Part shown: positions 24,518-33,356 of the stretch, in pieces
How positions within the stretch are numbered: position 1 is the stretch's first letter
Layout of the letters: each line of letters starts with the position of its first letter
Origin: Cytophagales bacterium Alg240-R148
GTDB lineage: Bacteria > Bacteroidota > Bacteroidia > Cytophagales > Cyclobacteriaceae
NCBI GenBank assembly: GCA_900537185.1
Contig: LS999832.1
Coordinates: 11,546 to 75,545, forward strand
Reading direction: 5' to 3'
Length of the DNA stretch: 64,000 bases
Program-made: the position numbers and the translations under genes
The notes under the pieces: model-generated
The model's input: the letters and a program-made list of their open reading frames with translations, nothing else
Databases searched by the model: none
Told to the model about the DNA's origin: nothing

Positions 24518-26311
24518 ATGAATATAAAGGCTGAAATAGCGGCGAGCATTGCAAGTGCTTTTAAAGAATTGTTTGACGCAGAGTTGGGCCAGGAGGCCAT
24601 TGTGTTACAACCCACCAGAAAGGATTTTGCTGGATCGCACACTTTTGTGTGTTTTCCATTTTTAAAACAAAGTAAAAAGGGACCCGAGCAAACTGGGGCA
24701 GCTTTAGGGGAATTTGTGAAAAATGAAGTAGAAGCAGTTGCCAACTACAACGTAGTGAAAGGTTTTTTAAATTTTGAACTGAGCGATGCAGTATGGATAG
24801 AGCAGTTCAATGCCACTTGCGCCAATAGTAATTTCGGTCAATTGCCTGTATCTGGTAAGGAAATAATGGTGGAATATTCTTCTCCTAATACCAATAAGCC
24901 CCTTCATTTAGGGCATTTGAGGAATAACTTCTTAGGGTACTCTGTTGCAGAGATATTGAAGGCCAATGGACACAAGGTAAGCAAAGTACAGATCATCAAC
25001 GATCGGGGCGTGCATATTTGCAAGTCTATGCTGGCTTGGCAAAAGTTTGGTGCTGGCCAAACGCCGGCATCCTCTGGTAAAAAAGGAGATAAATTGGTAG
25101 GCGACTACTATGTGAAATTTGATCAAGAGTACAAGAAAGAAATAGAACAATTGGTGGCCGACGGGGTGGACCCAGAGCAGGCCAAAAAAGAGGCGCCTTT
25201 GATACAAGAAGTCCAGACCATGCTGAAATTGTGGGAAGACCGGGATGAGGCGGTAGTGTCGTTGTGGAAAAAAATGAATGGTTGGGTGTACGAAGGTTTT
25301 GATGCAACCTACAAACGAATGGGAGTGGATTTTGACAAGCTTTATTACGAGTCAGATACTTATTTATTAGGCAAAGACGAGGTGAGTAAAGGAATTGACA
25401 AAGGGGTGTTTTTCAAAAAAGAAGATGGCTCTGTTTGGGTGGATCTTACAGGTGATGGGCTGGATGAAAAATTGTTGTTAAGAGGAGATGGTACGTCTCT
25501 GTATATGACACAAGACATCGGAACTGCTATTTTGAGGTTTAGAGATTGCCCAGCACTCTCACAACAAATATACACAGTTGGAAATGAGCAAGAATACCAT
25601 TTTAAAGTCCTGTTTTTAATTTTGGATAAGTTGGGTTTTGAGTGGGCAAAAGAATGTTACCACCTTTCTTATGGCATGGTAGACTTGCCAAGTGGCAAAA
25701 TGAAATCTAGGGAAGGAACGGTTGTGGACGCAGATGATTTGATGCAAGAGGTGCACGAAGCAGCCAAAGAAAGAACCGAAGAGCTAGGTAAAATTGATGG
25801 GTTTTCGGAGCAGGAAGCAAATGACCTGTATGAAACCATCGGATTGGCAGCATTAAAGTATTATTTGTTAAAAGTGGACCCAAGAAAAAGAATGATGTTT
25901 GACCCCAATGAATCGGTTGAGCTGCATGGAAATACGGGACCTTTTATTCAGTATGTACATGCTCGGACATCGGCTGTAGTTAGAAAGGCTACAGAATTGG
26001 GACTGTTTGAATCCATAGAATCTGGTACGGGGGTCGCAGATTTGCAACCAATAGAACAAGCCCTGATTCAACAAATTGTAGGCTACGAGGATAAATTAAA
26101 AGAAGCAGCAAAAGAGTATTCTCCAGCCATTATTGCGCAATTCTCGTACGAATTGGCCAAAGAATACAATAAATTTTATTCGGAAGTAAGCATATTCAAT
26201 GAGCCAGACCAAGAAAAATTAAAATTTAGAGTGTTGCTTTCAGCGGTGGTGGGTAAAACATTAAAGAAATCTATGGCCTTATTAGGTGCTAATTGTCCGG
26301 ATAGAATGTAA
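24518..26311 (+). CDS. argS: Arginyl-tRNA synthetase
   Basis: The 597-residue length is typical. The class I signature appears as PLHLGHLRNNFLG around residue 127, the catalytic lysine loop as GKMKSREGTVVDADDL, and the C-terminal anticodon-binding helical domain follows (GPFIQYVHARTSAV, then FSYELAKEYNKFYS). The N-terminal tRNA-recognition domain is present (residues 1-110). It charges tRNA-Arg with arginine in the cytoplasm. Its position behind two arginine-modifying enzymes is notable because they would compete for or respond to the same amino acid. menA follows after three bases. Confidence 0.95.
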   Translation: MNIKAEIAASIASAFKELFDAELGQEAIVLQPTRKDFAGSHTFVCFPFLKQSKKGPEQTGAALGEFVKNEVEAVANYNVVKGFLNFELSDAVWIEQFNATCANSNFGQLPVSGKEIMVEYSSPNTNKPLHLGHLRNNFLGYSVAEILKANGHKVSKVQIINDRGVHICKSMLAWQKFGAGQTPASSGKKGDKLVGDYYVKFDQEYKKEIEQLVADGVDPEQAKKEAPLIQEVQTMLKLWEDRDEAVVSLWKKMNGWVYEGFDATYKRMGVDFDKLYYESDTYLLGKDEVSKGIDKGVFFKKEDGSVWVDLTGDGLDEKLLLRGDGTSLYMTQDIGTAILRFRDCPALSQQIYTVGNEQEYHFKVLFLILDKLGFEWAKECYHLSYGMVDLPSGKMKSREGTVVDADDLMQEVHEAAKERTEELGKIDGFSEQEANDLYETIGLAALKYYLLKVDPRKRMMFDPNESVELHGNTGPFIQYVHARTSAVVRKATELGLFESIESGTGVADLQPIEQALIQQIVGYEDKLKEAAKEYSPAIIAQFSYELAKEYNKFYSEVSIFNEPDQEKLKFRVLLSAVVGKTLKKSMALLGANCPDRM

Positions 26312-26314
26312 ATT

Positions 26315-27220
26315 ATGAAAGAAGGGAAGATAAAAATTTGGATGGAAGCCTTTAGGTTAAGAACCTTACCCTTGGCTTTGTCTTGTATAGGTATGGGTGG
26401 CTTTTTGGCTGCCAATAACCATGTTTTTCGCTTGGATGTTTTAGTGTTGTGCATGTTAACCACCATTTTTCTACAAGTCTTGTCCAACCTGGCTAATGAT
26501 TATGGCGACACAGTAAATGGTGCAGATTCAAAAGAAAGAAAAGGGCCATCGCGTTCTGTTCAAATGGGCAAGATTACCATGAACCAAATGAAAACCGCCA
26601 TTGTATTGTTTGTTGTGCTTTGTTTGGCTTCTGGGGTATCGCTTTTGTATTTGACCTTGGGTTTTAATTTATCTTCTTTTTTCTTTTTTTTAATATTGGG
26701 TGTGCTTTCAATTTTGGCTGCAATTACTTATACCATGGGCAAAAGACCATATGGTTATGCCGGATTAGGAGATTTTTCGGTGGTGTTATTTTTTGGAGTC
26801 GTTGGGGTGATGGGTACCTATTATTTGTTTGCCGAAGAAGTCAATGGATTGTACCTACTACCAGCATTGAGCTGTGGGTTTTTTGCTACAGCCGTTTTAA
26901 ACGTCAACAACATTAGAGATATTGAGTCCGACCAATTGGCAGGTAAGTTTTCAATTCCGGTAAGAATCGGTCGTAAAAATGCGATAAGATACCATTGGTT
27001 TTTAATTGGAGGAGGTATTTTTGCTGCATTGCTATTTACCGTGTTGACTCTGCAGTCTTATGCTCAATTCTTGTTCTTAATTTCTGTTCCGCTTTTGGTA
27101 AAAAATGGTATGGCGGTTCAGAGCAAAGCAGAGCCAGACGAGCTCGATCCCTACCTCAAACAAATGGCCCTAAGTACTTTGATTTTTGTGCTGACTTTTG
27201 GTATTGGCTTGTTAATTTAA
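26315..27220 (+). CDS. menA: 1,4-dihydroxy-2-naphthoate octaprenyltransferase
   Basis: The 301-residue protein is a UbiA-type prenyltransferase with eight or nine membrane helices. The first Asp-rich motif is NLANDYGDTVNGAD near residue 54, the second is NNIRDIESDQLAGK near residue 195, and the N-terminal WMEAFRLRTLPLALS is typical of MenA. It joins dihydroxynaphthoate to a polyprenyl chain in menaquinone synthesis in the inner membrane. It is the last gene of the operon and ends convergently, overlapping the cyclase gene by four bases. No other men gene is in the window. Confidence 0.9.
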   Translation: MKEGKIKIWMEAFRLRTLPLALSCIGMGGFLAANNHVFRLDVLVLCMLTTIFLQVLSNLANDYGDTVNGADSKERKGPSRSVQMGKITMNQMKTAIVLFVVLCLASGVSLLYLTLGFNLSSFFFFLILGVLSILAAITYTMGKRPYGYAGLGDFSVVLFFGVVGVMGTYYLFAEEVNGLYLLPALSCGFFATAVLNVNNIRDIESDQLAGKFSIPVRIGRKNAIRYHWFLIGGGIFAALLFTVLTLQSYAQFLFLISVPLLVKNGMAVQSKAEPDELDPYLKQMALSTLIFVLTFGIGLLI

Positions 27221-28323
27221 ACTGGTAAAGCAGAATAAATTTTTAAAGGTGCCGCTTTCCCTTTTAAGGTAATGTTGTCTATTTCGTGAAATTCAAAATT
27301 TTTAAAAGCAGCAGCTTTTTCGTAGAAACTTTGGGTAATAAGAATTGGCTGGTCGTATTCGTTGCACAGGTGTTGTACGCGCGAAGCGGTGTTAATGGCA
27401 TCACCATGGTACGCCAATTCGCGCCTGGTATACCCCACCTCTGCAATGGTGATAACCCCTAAATTAATGCCGGCTTTGAATTCAGGGAAAAAGCCATATT
27501 TGGACTCAAACCAAGTCTTTTTCTTCAATAATCTTTTTTCAAAATCAAAAAACAATGCCATTGGGTGGTTTATTTTATTGGAGTTTGGAACGTTCCATGT
27601 GAGCACCACTTCATCCCCGATGTATTGGTAAATTTCCGCATCAAATTTTTCAACGGATAAGTTGAGTATAAAGAAACACTCTTGAAGCAAGGAACTAATT
27701 TTGAGGTGTCCTAGTTTTTCGGCATAGTGGGTAGAAGACTTTAGATCGATGAACATAAAAATCTTTTCATGGGCCTGTGGGTAGTAGTATTTTCCGAGAA
27801 CCAGGTTGATGAGGTGGCGAAGCCCAAATTTGTAGTTGACCTCTATTAAGAAGTTGATGAACAACACAAAGGCAATAACCGACCCGCCAATCACAACTAT
27901 GAGCATTGCAGGCACTTGCGTTTTCGAAAAGTCTTCAATTAAATCTTTATAAACATGTTCGTATTGCGTCATTAAGATGGCATAAATTACCAGAGAAACG
28001 ATGCCCATAGCCAATACATACATGCCAGTTTTAAGGATGGTCATTTTTAAAAATGACATTTGTTTGCGCCGTATTTGCTCAACAATTAAAAAAATGAAAA
28101 AATGAAATATACCAAAAAATAGCCCAAATAAAAATGCTTCCAATAATTGGTAGTTGGATTGGTAATAGTGCGCTAACGAGCTGGTGTCTAGTGTGTACTG
28201 AAGTTCTGTAAGGGTAATAAAGTACTTTATATTGTATATAATGGTGACCGAGTACAAAAAAGAGAAAGCGGTCCACATAAAAATAAAAAAAGCCAAATAC
28301 CCTAATTTGGATTTTAAATTCAT
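27217..28323 (-). CDS. Membrane-bound class III adenylate/guanylate cyclase
   Basis: Residues 1-185 contain four membrane helices (starting about 10, 57, 95 and 140). Residues 190-368 form the cyclase homology domain: MFIDLKSSTHYAE with the first metal Asp, YQYIGDEVVLTW with the second, GINLGVITIAEVG, and the transition-state region AYHGDAINTASRVQ with Asn and Arg. Both metal aspartates and the Asn/Arg pair are kept, so it should be active and make cAMP or cGMP. It may sense a signal through its membrane part. The 3' end overlaps menA by four bases on the opposite strand. Confidence 0.9.
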   Translation of the reverse strand: MNLKSKLGYLAFFIFMWTAFSFLYSVTIIYNIKYFITLTELQYTLDTSSLAHYYQSNYQLLEAFLFGLFFGIFHFFIFLIVEQIRRKQMSFLKMTILKTGMYVLAMGIVSLVIYAILMTQYEHVYKDLIEDFSKTQVPAMLIVVIGGSVIAFVLFINFLIEVNYKFGLRHLINLVLGKYYYPQAHEKIFMFIDLKSSTHYAEKLGHLKISSLLQECFFILNLSVEKFDAEIYQYIGDEVVLTWNVPNSNKINHPMALFFDFEKRLLKKKTWFESKYGFFPEFKAGINLGVITIAEVGYTRRELAYHGDAINTASRVQHLCNEYDQPILITQSFYEKAAAFKNFEFHEIDNITLKGKAAPLKIYSALPV

Positions 28324-28416
28324 CTCCTTGTCAATTTAAAAGTAATTTAGAAGAAATTGCATTATTCTCTAAGAGCAAACGGATTTAATTGCGCCTTGTC
28401 TTATTTCTTTTCTAAA

Positions 28417-29421
28417 TTATCCTCCAATGGCCGACATGGATTCGGAAATTGGCCGGTTGCTGCCTCTGTCTTTTTCAGCGTCAAAGCCATTTTTATGCCT
28501 ATTTTGCGTGGACTCAATAATTACCTTTTGAATCTCCTTTTTGCTGGCGCCATTGGATAAAAGTTGTTTCAAACTAATGCCGCCATTGTCGTACAAACAG
28601 GTTTTTAACATGCCCTTTGCGGTTACCCTCAACCTATTGCAGCTGCCACAAAATGTTCTGCTCCAGGCAGGAATAATGCCTACACTGCCTTTGTATCCAG
28701 GTACTTGGTAATTCAAGGAAGTACTGTGCGGAGCATCCGTTAATTTTTGAATTGTAGGGTGTAGGACCTTAATTTCTTCCAGTATTTTTTTATAGGTCCA
28801 GTGGTTGTCGTTGTCAAACCTTCCAGAACCATTGAAGGGCATTTCTTCAATAAAGCGAAGGTTCAATAAGTTGTTTTTACTTAATTCAAGCAAAGAAGGT
28901 AAGTCATCCGTGTTTTTGCCATACATTAAAACCGCATTAATTTTAAGGTCGAATTCATTTTTAAGCAAAGCATCCAATGTTTCCATTACTTGAGGGAAAA
29001 CATTTTTTCGTGTAATGTCATAGAACCGCACAGGGTCCAGTGTGTCTAGGCTTAAATTGATGGACTTTATATTCAAGCGGATTAGGTCGTCAATATATTG
29101 GTGGGTTAAAACACCATTGGTTGTAATGGCTATTTTTTTGAGGCCTTTAATTTTACTGGCTTCTTCTAAGAAATAAACCATGTCCCGTTTTAAAAAGGGC
29201 TCCCCTCCAGTTATGCGTACTTTGTTTATCCCTATTTCGGATGCTGCCTCCAACAAAAAAAGCATTTCTTCATACGATAGAAGGTCTTTGCGGGGAGAAA
29301 ACTTCATGCCTTTTTCAGGCATGCAATAAAAGCAACGCAAATTGCATCGATCAGTTACAGCCAAACGCAGGTAGTTGATGGGCCTTCCAAAATTGTCCAA
29401 TATGGATGGGTTGCTAGTCAT
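28417..29421 (-). CDS. moaA: GTP 3',8-cyclase MoaA
   Basis: The 334-residue radical-SAM enzyme has the N-terminal cluster CNLRCFYCMPE (residues about 26-36), the C-terminal second cluster with CGSCNRLRVTAKGMLKTC and the Gly-Gly C-terminus (SAIGG) needed for activity. It makes the first cyclic intermediate of molybdenum cofactor from GTP. It is transcribed away from moaD-moaE, so the 140 bases between them should hold both promoters. Confidence 0.95.
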   Translation of the reverse strand: MTSNPSILDNFGRPINYLRLAVTDRCNLRCFYCMPEKGMKFSPRKDLLSYEEMLFLLEAASEIGINKVRITGGEPFLKRDMVYFLEEASKIKGLKKIAITTNGVLTHQYIDDLIRLNIKSINLSLDTLDPVRFYDITRKNVFPQVMETLDALLKNEFDLKINAVLMYGKNTDDLPSLLELSKNNLLNLRFIEEMPFNGSGRFDNDNHWTYKKILEEIKVLHPTIQKLTDAPHSTSLNYQVPGYKGSVGIIPAWSRTFCGSCNRLRVTAKGMLKTCLYDNGGISLKQLLSNGASKKEIQKVIIESTQNRHKNGFDAEKDRGSNRPISESMSAIGG

Positions 29422-29562
29422 GTACCAAATATACTAAGAGATGCAGTCAAAATCTAACAGTTTGTTAAGGTGAGGTGAGAAAAGGATATGATTTTTATCA
29501 TTGAACATTGATTTTAGGCCTTCAACCGTTTTTTACTAGCCAAAACATTATAAATTAGCACT

Positions 29563-29805
29563 ATGAAATTGGAGGTATTATTATTTGGGGTAGCTCGGGA
29601 TATTTTTAATAGCCCAACTGCCCAAATTGAGTTGGACTCTAGCAGCAATGTAGGCACCTTAAAATCACTTTTGGTGGCACAACATGCAAGTTTGAAGGCA
29701 TTAGCAGGGTTTGTGGTGGCCGTGAACCAAGAATATGCCACAGACGACCTCACTTTGAAAGAAGGAGATGAAGTAGCAATTATTCCACCTGTAAGCGGAG
29801 GATAA
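29563..29805 (+). CDS. moaD: Molybdopterin synthase small subunit MoaD
   Basis: The 80-residue ubiquitin-like protein ends in PPVSGG, the Gly-Gly tail that carries the thiocarboxylate sulfur. It begins KLEVLLFGVARDIF. With MoaE it converts precursor Z to molybdopterin. Two bases separate it from moaE, so the pair is co-transcribed. Confidence 0.95.
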   Translation: MKLEVLLFGVARDIFNSPTAQIELDSSSNVGTLKSLLVAQHASLKALAGFVVAVNQEYATDDLTLKEGDEVAIIPPVSGG

Positions 29806-29806
29806 T

Positions 29807-30217
29807 ATGATCGAGCTATCGAACCAGGTCTTGGACCTAGAAAAAGCCATAGACGCCGTCCAAGACGATCAAGGAGGTGCTATCAATGTTTTTGTGGGTA
29901 CAGTACGCAACAAAACAAAATCTAAAAAGGTGCTTAGGTTGGAATTTGAAGCTTACGAACCCATGGCTGTTAAAGAAATGCAAAAAATTCTTGACCAGGC
30001 AAATCAAAAGTGGCCCATATTAAGAGCAGTTTTGATGCATCGGGTTGGGGTGTTGGCAATTGGTGAAGTTCCTGTGATAATTGCAGTGGCAACTCCACAT
30101 AGAAAAGCTTCTTTTGAAGCGTGTGCCTATATTATTGATACCTTGAAAGAAACAGTGCCAATTTGGAAAAAGGAGATATTTGAAGATGGAGATGTTTGGG
30201 TAGCCGCCCACCCATAA
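29807..30217 (+). CDS. moaE: Molybdopterin synthase large subunit MoaE
   Basis: The 136-residue product shows the MoaE landmarks: NVFVGTVRNKTKSKKV near residue 27, LEFEAYEPMAVKEM, HRVGVLAIGEVPV, and the active-site Lys segment TVPIWKKEIFEDGDVW. It is the catalytic subunit that inserts two sulfurs supplied by MoaD. A weak hairpin (30236-30261) follows the gene. Confidence 0.95.
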   Translation: MIELSNQVLDLEKAIDAVQDDQGGAINVFVGTVRNKTKSKKVLRLEFEAYEPMAVKEMQKILDQANQKWPILRAVLMHRVGVLAIGEVPVIIAVATPHRKASFEACAYIIDTLKETVPIWKKEIFEDGDVWVAAHP

Positions 30218-30235
30218 ACGAATCTATTGGTTTAA

Positions 30236-30261
30236 TGGAAAGGCGATGGCTTCGCCCTTCC
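30236..30261. terminator. Hairpin behind moaE
   Basis: GGAAAGGCGA and TCGCCCTTCC pair with one mismatch around a short loop, between the convergent ends of moaE and the 47-residue gene. There is no long T run, so termination is uncertain. Confidence 0.4.
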
Positions 30262-30268
30262 CAATATA

Positions 30269-30412
30269 TTATCCAAATACTGCCGAAGATATTGCGGATA
30301 GACCCAATATTACGCCTACGGCAGCCATTAAACTTACTAGAACAATGATCGACAGGTCCCTGACGATGTGGTTTTCCTCCATGTTCTGAACGTGGTTGTG
30401 ATCGGTTTTCAT
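30269..30412 (-). CDS. 47-residue single-helix membrane protein in the molybdenum-cofactor cluster
   Basis: A complete small frame with ATG and stop codes for 47 residues. The first 20 are polar and His/Asn-rich (KTDHNHVQNMEENHIVRD); residues about 21-46 form one membrane helix with Gly and Ser (VSLMAAVGVILGLSAISSA). The clean polar-to-hydrophobic layout makes coding likely. It lies between moaE and the mobA fusion on the minus strand, about 325 bases downstream of mobA. No family is recognised; it might be a metal-binding or accessory peptide, judged only by its His-rich head. Confidence 0.5.
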   Translation of the reverse strand: MKTDHNHVQNMEENHIVRDLSIIVLVSLMAAVGVILGLSAISSAVFG

Positions 30413-30737
30413 ATTTTTGTGTTAATAGCCTAACATTAGATTAATTCAAGATAGCTATAAAAATCCCTAAAAAATCGACGATTAATTTTTAAAAAGGACT
30501 TGTACTTTTTTGGGAATTATTTAATTCTATCAAGAAGCGTTCCATAAAATACCTATTTTTTTATACCTTGAAATTGAAGGAGCTAAAAGATTTAACTTTA
30601 AGAAGTTAGGATGAAATGCTTAAAGCATTTGTTTGAAAGTCCCTTTGTGGGAATTTTGTTTTTATGGGAATGCGTGTAATTCTTATGAAAATTCAAGCGC
30701 AATTTTGCTCGAAATATATTCGTAAATCATTGAAACA
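30413..30737. other. Intergenic region behind mobA
   Basis: About 325 AT-rich bases without a gene. They contain a small palindrome AAATGCTTAAAGCATTT near 30614 and a hairpin AAAGTCCC/GGGAATTT near 30637-30654 that could end the mobA transcript. No promoter for the 47-residue gene was recognised. Confidence 0.4.
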
Positions 30738-31559
30738 TTACATGAGGTAGCAACCGTTGCTAAAATCATCCAAAAGAACACCATTGATGCTGACAATTTG
30801 GTCGAGGCGATAGGTATTGCCTTCTTTGGTTGTCATAAATTCCACACTTTCAGAGCTATAAAGGTCGGTTATGACACAGTTGGACAAGGTAGTGGTCTTA
30901 CTTTTTTCTATGATTTGTAAGGTGTTTGGTCTTTTTAATACAACAGCTTCTTCCAGAATGTCATAAAAGGTACAATTAACGGGTACATAACGTTCAGACA
31001 TGATATTGCTTATTTTTTGGTTGCTTTCCGGCGTATTAACATTTATTTGTCTTAAAGGGTTCAAATGTTTAATTACCGAAAAGGAGCTGTTATTTTTCAG
31101 AATAACCTGGCGCAAAGAGCCACCCCCTTCTGTTATGTAGGTACGAAGCAAGGGCAATAAGTTTTTGGAATACCACCCCAAGAGAGGGTCTGGTTTGTTT
31201 TGGTCGGAATCTATAAAACAACAGCCTAAAGTACCTTTGGTTTTGAGCAATCGCTTAAAATCTTCGGTATAAACCATTGGCATGTCAATGGGCATACACA
31301 ACCAATCAGAATTGTATTGGCTCATAGCCGAAAACAACCCATTTACAGGAGTAGGAGGTCCGGGTTGGTCCAGTACAACTGTCCCATAAGGTGCGTACAA
31401 TTCTGCCTCTTCTTTTTTGCAAGAAATGAATACAGCTTCGCAAAGATTTTCGAGAAGTTCAAGGCAACGCACAATTTGAGGGCGTCCTTGGTATTCCAAA
31501 AAAGCTTTGTTGCGGCCCATTCTGCTACTTTTGCCTCCTGTAAACAACAACCCTTTCAT
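30738..31559 (-). CDS. mobA: MobA nucleotidyltransferase fused to a Rof-like (Rho-binding) domain
   Basis: The start is set at 31559, where MKGLLFTGGKSSRMGRNKAF begins; it overlaps the moaC stop by one base (TGATG). Residues 1-186 are MobA, which transfers GMP to molybdopterin: GGKSSRMG nucleotide loop, LDQPGPPTPVNGL, CMPIDMPMV and the closing RQINVNTPE. Residues 187-273, beginning at an internal Met, do not belong to MobA. They read SERYVPVNCTFYDILEEAVV and TYRLDQIVSINGV, the pattern of Rof/YaeO, a small protein that blocks Rho. No stop separates the two parts, so they form one fusion unless the internal Met is also used as a start. Confidence 0.8.
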   Translation of the reverse strand: MKGLLFTGGKSSRMGRNKAFLEYQGRPQIVRCLELLENLCEAVFISCKKEEAELYAPYGTVVLDQPGPPTPVNGLFSAMSQYNSDWLCMPIDMPMVYTEDFKRLLKTKGTLGCCFIDSDQNKPDPLLGWYSKNLLPLLRTYITEGGGSLRQVILKNNSSFSVIKHLNPLRQINVNTPESNQKISNIMSERYVPVNCTFYDILEEAVVLKRPNTLQIIEKSKTTTLSNCVITDLYSSESVEFMTTKEGNTYRLDQIVSINGVLLDDFSNGCYLM

Positions 31560-32041
31560 CAGACGTTTAGGTAGTCGGATTTCCCTCCGGTTTTGGATAA
31601 CAATTTGATGTCTGTAACCACCATGTTTTGTGATAGTGCTTTGCACATATCATAAATCGTCATGGCTGCGGTACTGGCCCCTACGATGGCTTCCATTTCT
31701 ATTCCAGTTTTACCTGTTGTGCTTGTCGTGCAATGGATGTGTACCTTGTTTTTAACCAACTGAATATCAATTTTGCAATTCTCTAGTGGAATAGGATGGC
31801 AAAAGGGGATGGTTTCCCAAGTCTTTTTTGCACCCATAACGCCGGCGATAATGGCGGTGTGAAAAACGGAGCCTTTTTTTGTAACGATGTCGCCATTTTT
31901 AAATTGATTCAGCACTTCAATAGGCAGTACTACAATGGCTTGGGCTTCAGCCGTGCGCTTGGTTATGCTTTTTTCTGATACGTCCACCATGGTGGGCTGG
32001 CCGTCCTTATTTAAGTGGGTGAAATCCTTTTCTTTCGACAT
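31559..32041 (-). CDS. moaC: Cyclic pyranopterin monophosphate synthase MoaC
   Basis: The 160-residue protein has the MoaC landmarks: MVDVSEKSITKRTAEAQA, KGSVFHTAIIAGVMGAKKT, PFCHPIPLENCKID, and the C-terminal EAIVGASTAAMTIYDMCKA with the catalytic Lys region. It completes the MoaA reaction. It overlaps mobA by one base and is divergent from moeA, 41 bases away from the chosen moeA start. Confidence 0.95.
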   Translation of the reverse strand: MSKEKDFTHLNKDGQPTMVDVSEKSITKRTAEAQAIVVLPIEVLNQFKNGDIVTKKGSVFHTAIIAGVMGAKKTWETIPFCHPIPLENCKIDIQLVKNKVHIHCTTSTTGKTGIEMEAIVGASTAAMTIYDMCKALSQNMVVTDIKLLSKTGGKSDYLNV

Positions 32042-32082
32042 CTTAATCTATACTTTTGACTGGTAGTAAAGTTAATCAGCAT

Positions 32083-33285
32083 ATGATAAGTGTAAAAGAA
32101 GCAGAGGAAATTATTTTAAATAATTTAATACTATTACCAATTGAACAAGTGCATATAAAGGAGGCTTTGAATAGAGTGTTGGCCGAGGACGTGCTGGCCG
32201 ATCGGGATTTCCCGCCTTTTGATCGCGTTATGATGGATGGAATAGCCATACGACATGCTGATTGGGTTACTGGCCAACGGGCGTTTACTGTGTCAGCGGT
32301 AAATTTTGCAGGAATGGCTCCTGTCGACGCTATTCCTGTAGGTGCATGTGTAGAAGTAATGACGGGCAGTGTATTGCCATCCGAAGTGGATACAGTAATA
32401 CGGTACGAAGATGTATCCATACAAGATGGAGCAGCAACTATTGGTTTAGCAGAATTAGAACGAGGAGCCAATGTTCATCCAAGAGCAGCCGACAAGAAAG
32501 AAAAAGACTTATTACTTGCGAAAAATACAGTTATTTATGCTCCAGAACTTTCATTGCTTGCCACTGTAGGAAAATCGTTGGTGTCTGTGTATAAATTACC
32601 AAAAGTAAGCATAGTAAGTACTGGAGACGAATTGGTGGCGGTAAACGAGCAGCCATTGGAATACCAAATCAGGACGAGCAATGCCTATGCTATTCAAGCA
32701 AGGCTAAAAGAATGTTATCAAGTGGAGTCAGAAGTGTTTCACATTGACGACGATAAAACAGCTTTAACAAAGAAAATACAACAAATTGTTAGCGATAGTG
32801 ATGTGGTCATAATGAGTGGGGGAGTGAGCCGTGGTAAAAAAGACTATGTGCCAGAGGTTTTAGAGTCTTTAAATGTTGTAAAACACTTTCATAAGGTGAA
32901 GCAACGCCCAGGCAAACCTTTTTGGTTTGGAACATTGAAAAATAAAGTTTTTTTTGCCTTGCCTGGCAATCCAGTGTCTACTTTTCTCTGTCTCAATAAA
33001 TATGTTTTGCCTTGGTTGGATGCGTGTTTGCACCAAGCGCCAATGGACTTTACAGCCCAATTGGCAGAAAAGGTGGTTTTTGATAAGCCATTGACCAATT
33101 TTATGCAAGTAAGGGCTGCCATTGAGAACGCCACTTGTGTCGCCTACCCTGTAAAAGGGCAAGGTTCAGGTGATTTGGCAAATTTGGCGGAGGTCAATGC
33201 GTTTGTTGAGTTAGAAGAAGCACACAATGAATTTGAATCAGGGTCTATACTTCGGTTGATTCCCTTTAAAAAAATTGTTAACTAA
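32083..33285 (+). CDS. moeA: Molybdopterin molybdotransferase MoeA
   Basis: About 400 residues; the start at 32083 (MISVKEAEEIILNN) is preferred over the upstream TTG at 32056. Landmarks are the N-terminal ALNRVLAEDVLADRDFPPFD, RVMMDGIAIR, MTGSVLPSEVDTVIRYED, the MoCF-binding STGDELV, MSGGVSRGKKDYVPE, and the ALPGNPVSTF loop. It inserts molybdate into adenylylated molybdopterin. It follows moaC divergently and closes the molybdenum-cofactor cluster; no mogA/moaB was seen in the window. Confidence 0.9.
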   Translation: MISVKEAEEIILNNLILLPIEQVHIKEALNRVLAEDVLADRDFPPFDRVMMDGIAIRHADWVTGQRAFTVSAVNFAGMAPVDAIPVGACVEVMTGSVLPSEVDTVIRYEDVSIQDGAATIGLAELERGANVHPRAADKKEKDLLLAKNTVIYAPELSLLATVGKSLVSVYKLPKVSIVSTGDELVAVNEQPLEYQIRTSNAYAIQARLKECYQVESEVFHIDDDKTALTKKIQQIVSDSDVVIMSGGVSRGKKDYVPEVLESLNVVKHFHKVKQRPGKPFWFGTLKNKVFFALPGNPVSTFLCLNKYVLPWLDACLHQAPMDFTAQLAEKVVFDKPLTNFMQVRAAIENATCVAYPVKGQGSGDLANLAEVNAFVELEEAHNEFESGSILRLIPFKKIVN

Positions 33286-33303
33286 AGAAAGATTTTAACC
33301 AAA

Positions 33304-33338
33304 TTGGGATGAACTAACAAAGTATAATGTTATTTTTG
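33304..33338 (+). promoter_or_regulatory. Candidate promoter of ffh
   Basis: TATTTTTG at 33331-33338 fits the TAnnTTTG -7 element, 18 bases before the ffh start. A TTGG at 33304-33307 could be the -33 element, though the spacing of about 23 is slightly long. Confidence 0.4.
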
Positions 33339-33356
33339 CCAAAATTTTGATGTAGT

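Noticed and set aside
31560-31646. N-terminal extension of MobA within moaC
   Set aside because: It lies inside moaC on the same strand and lacks MobA similarity; the MobA start with its nucleotide loop is at 31559.
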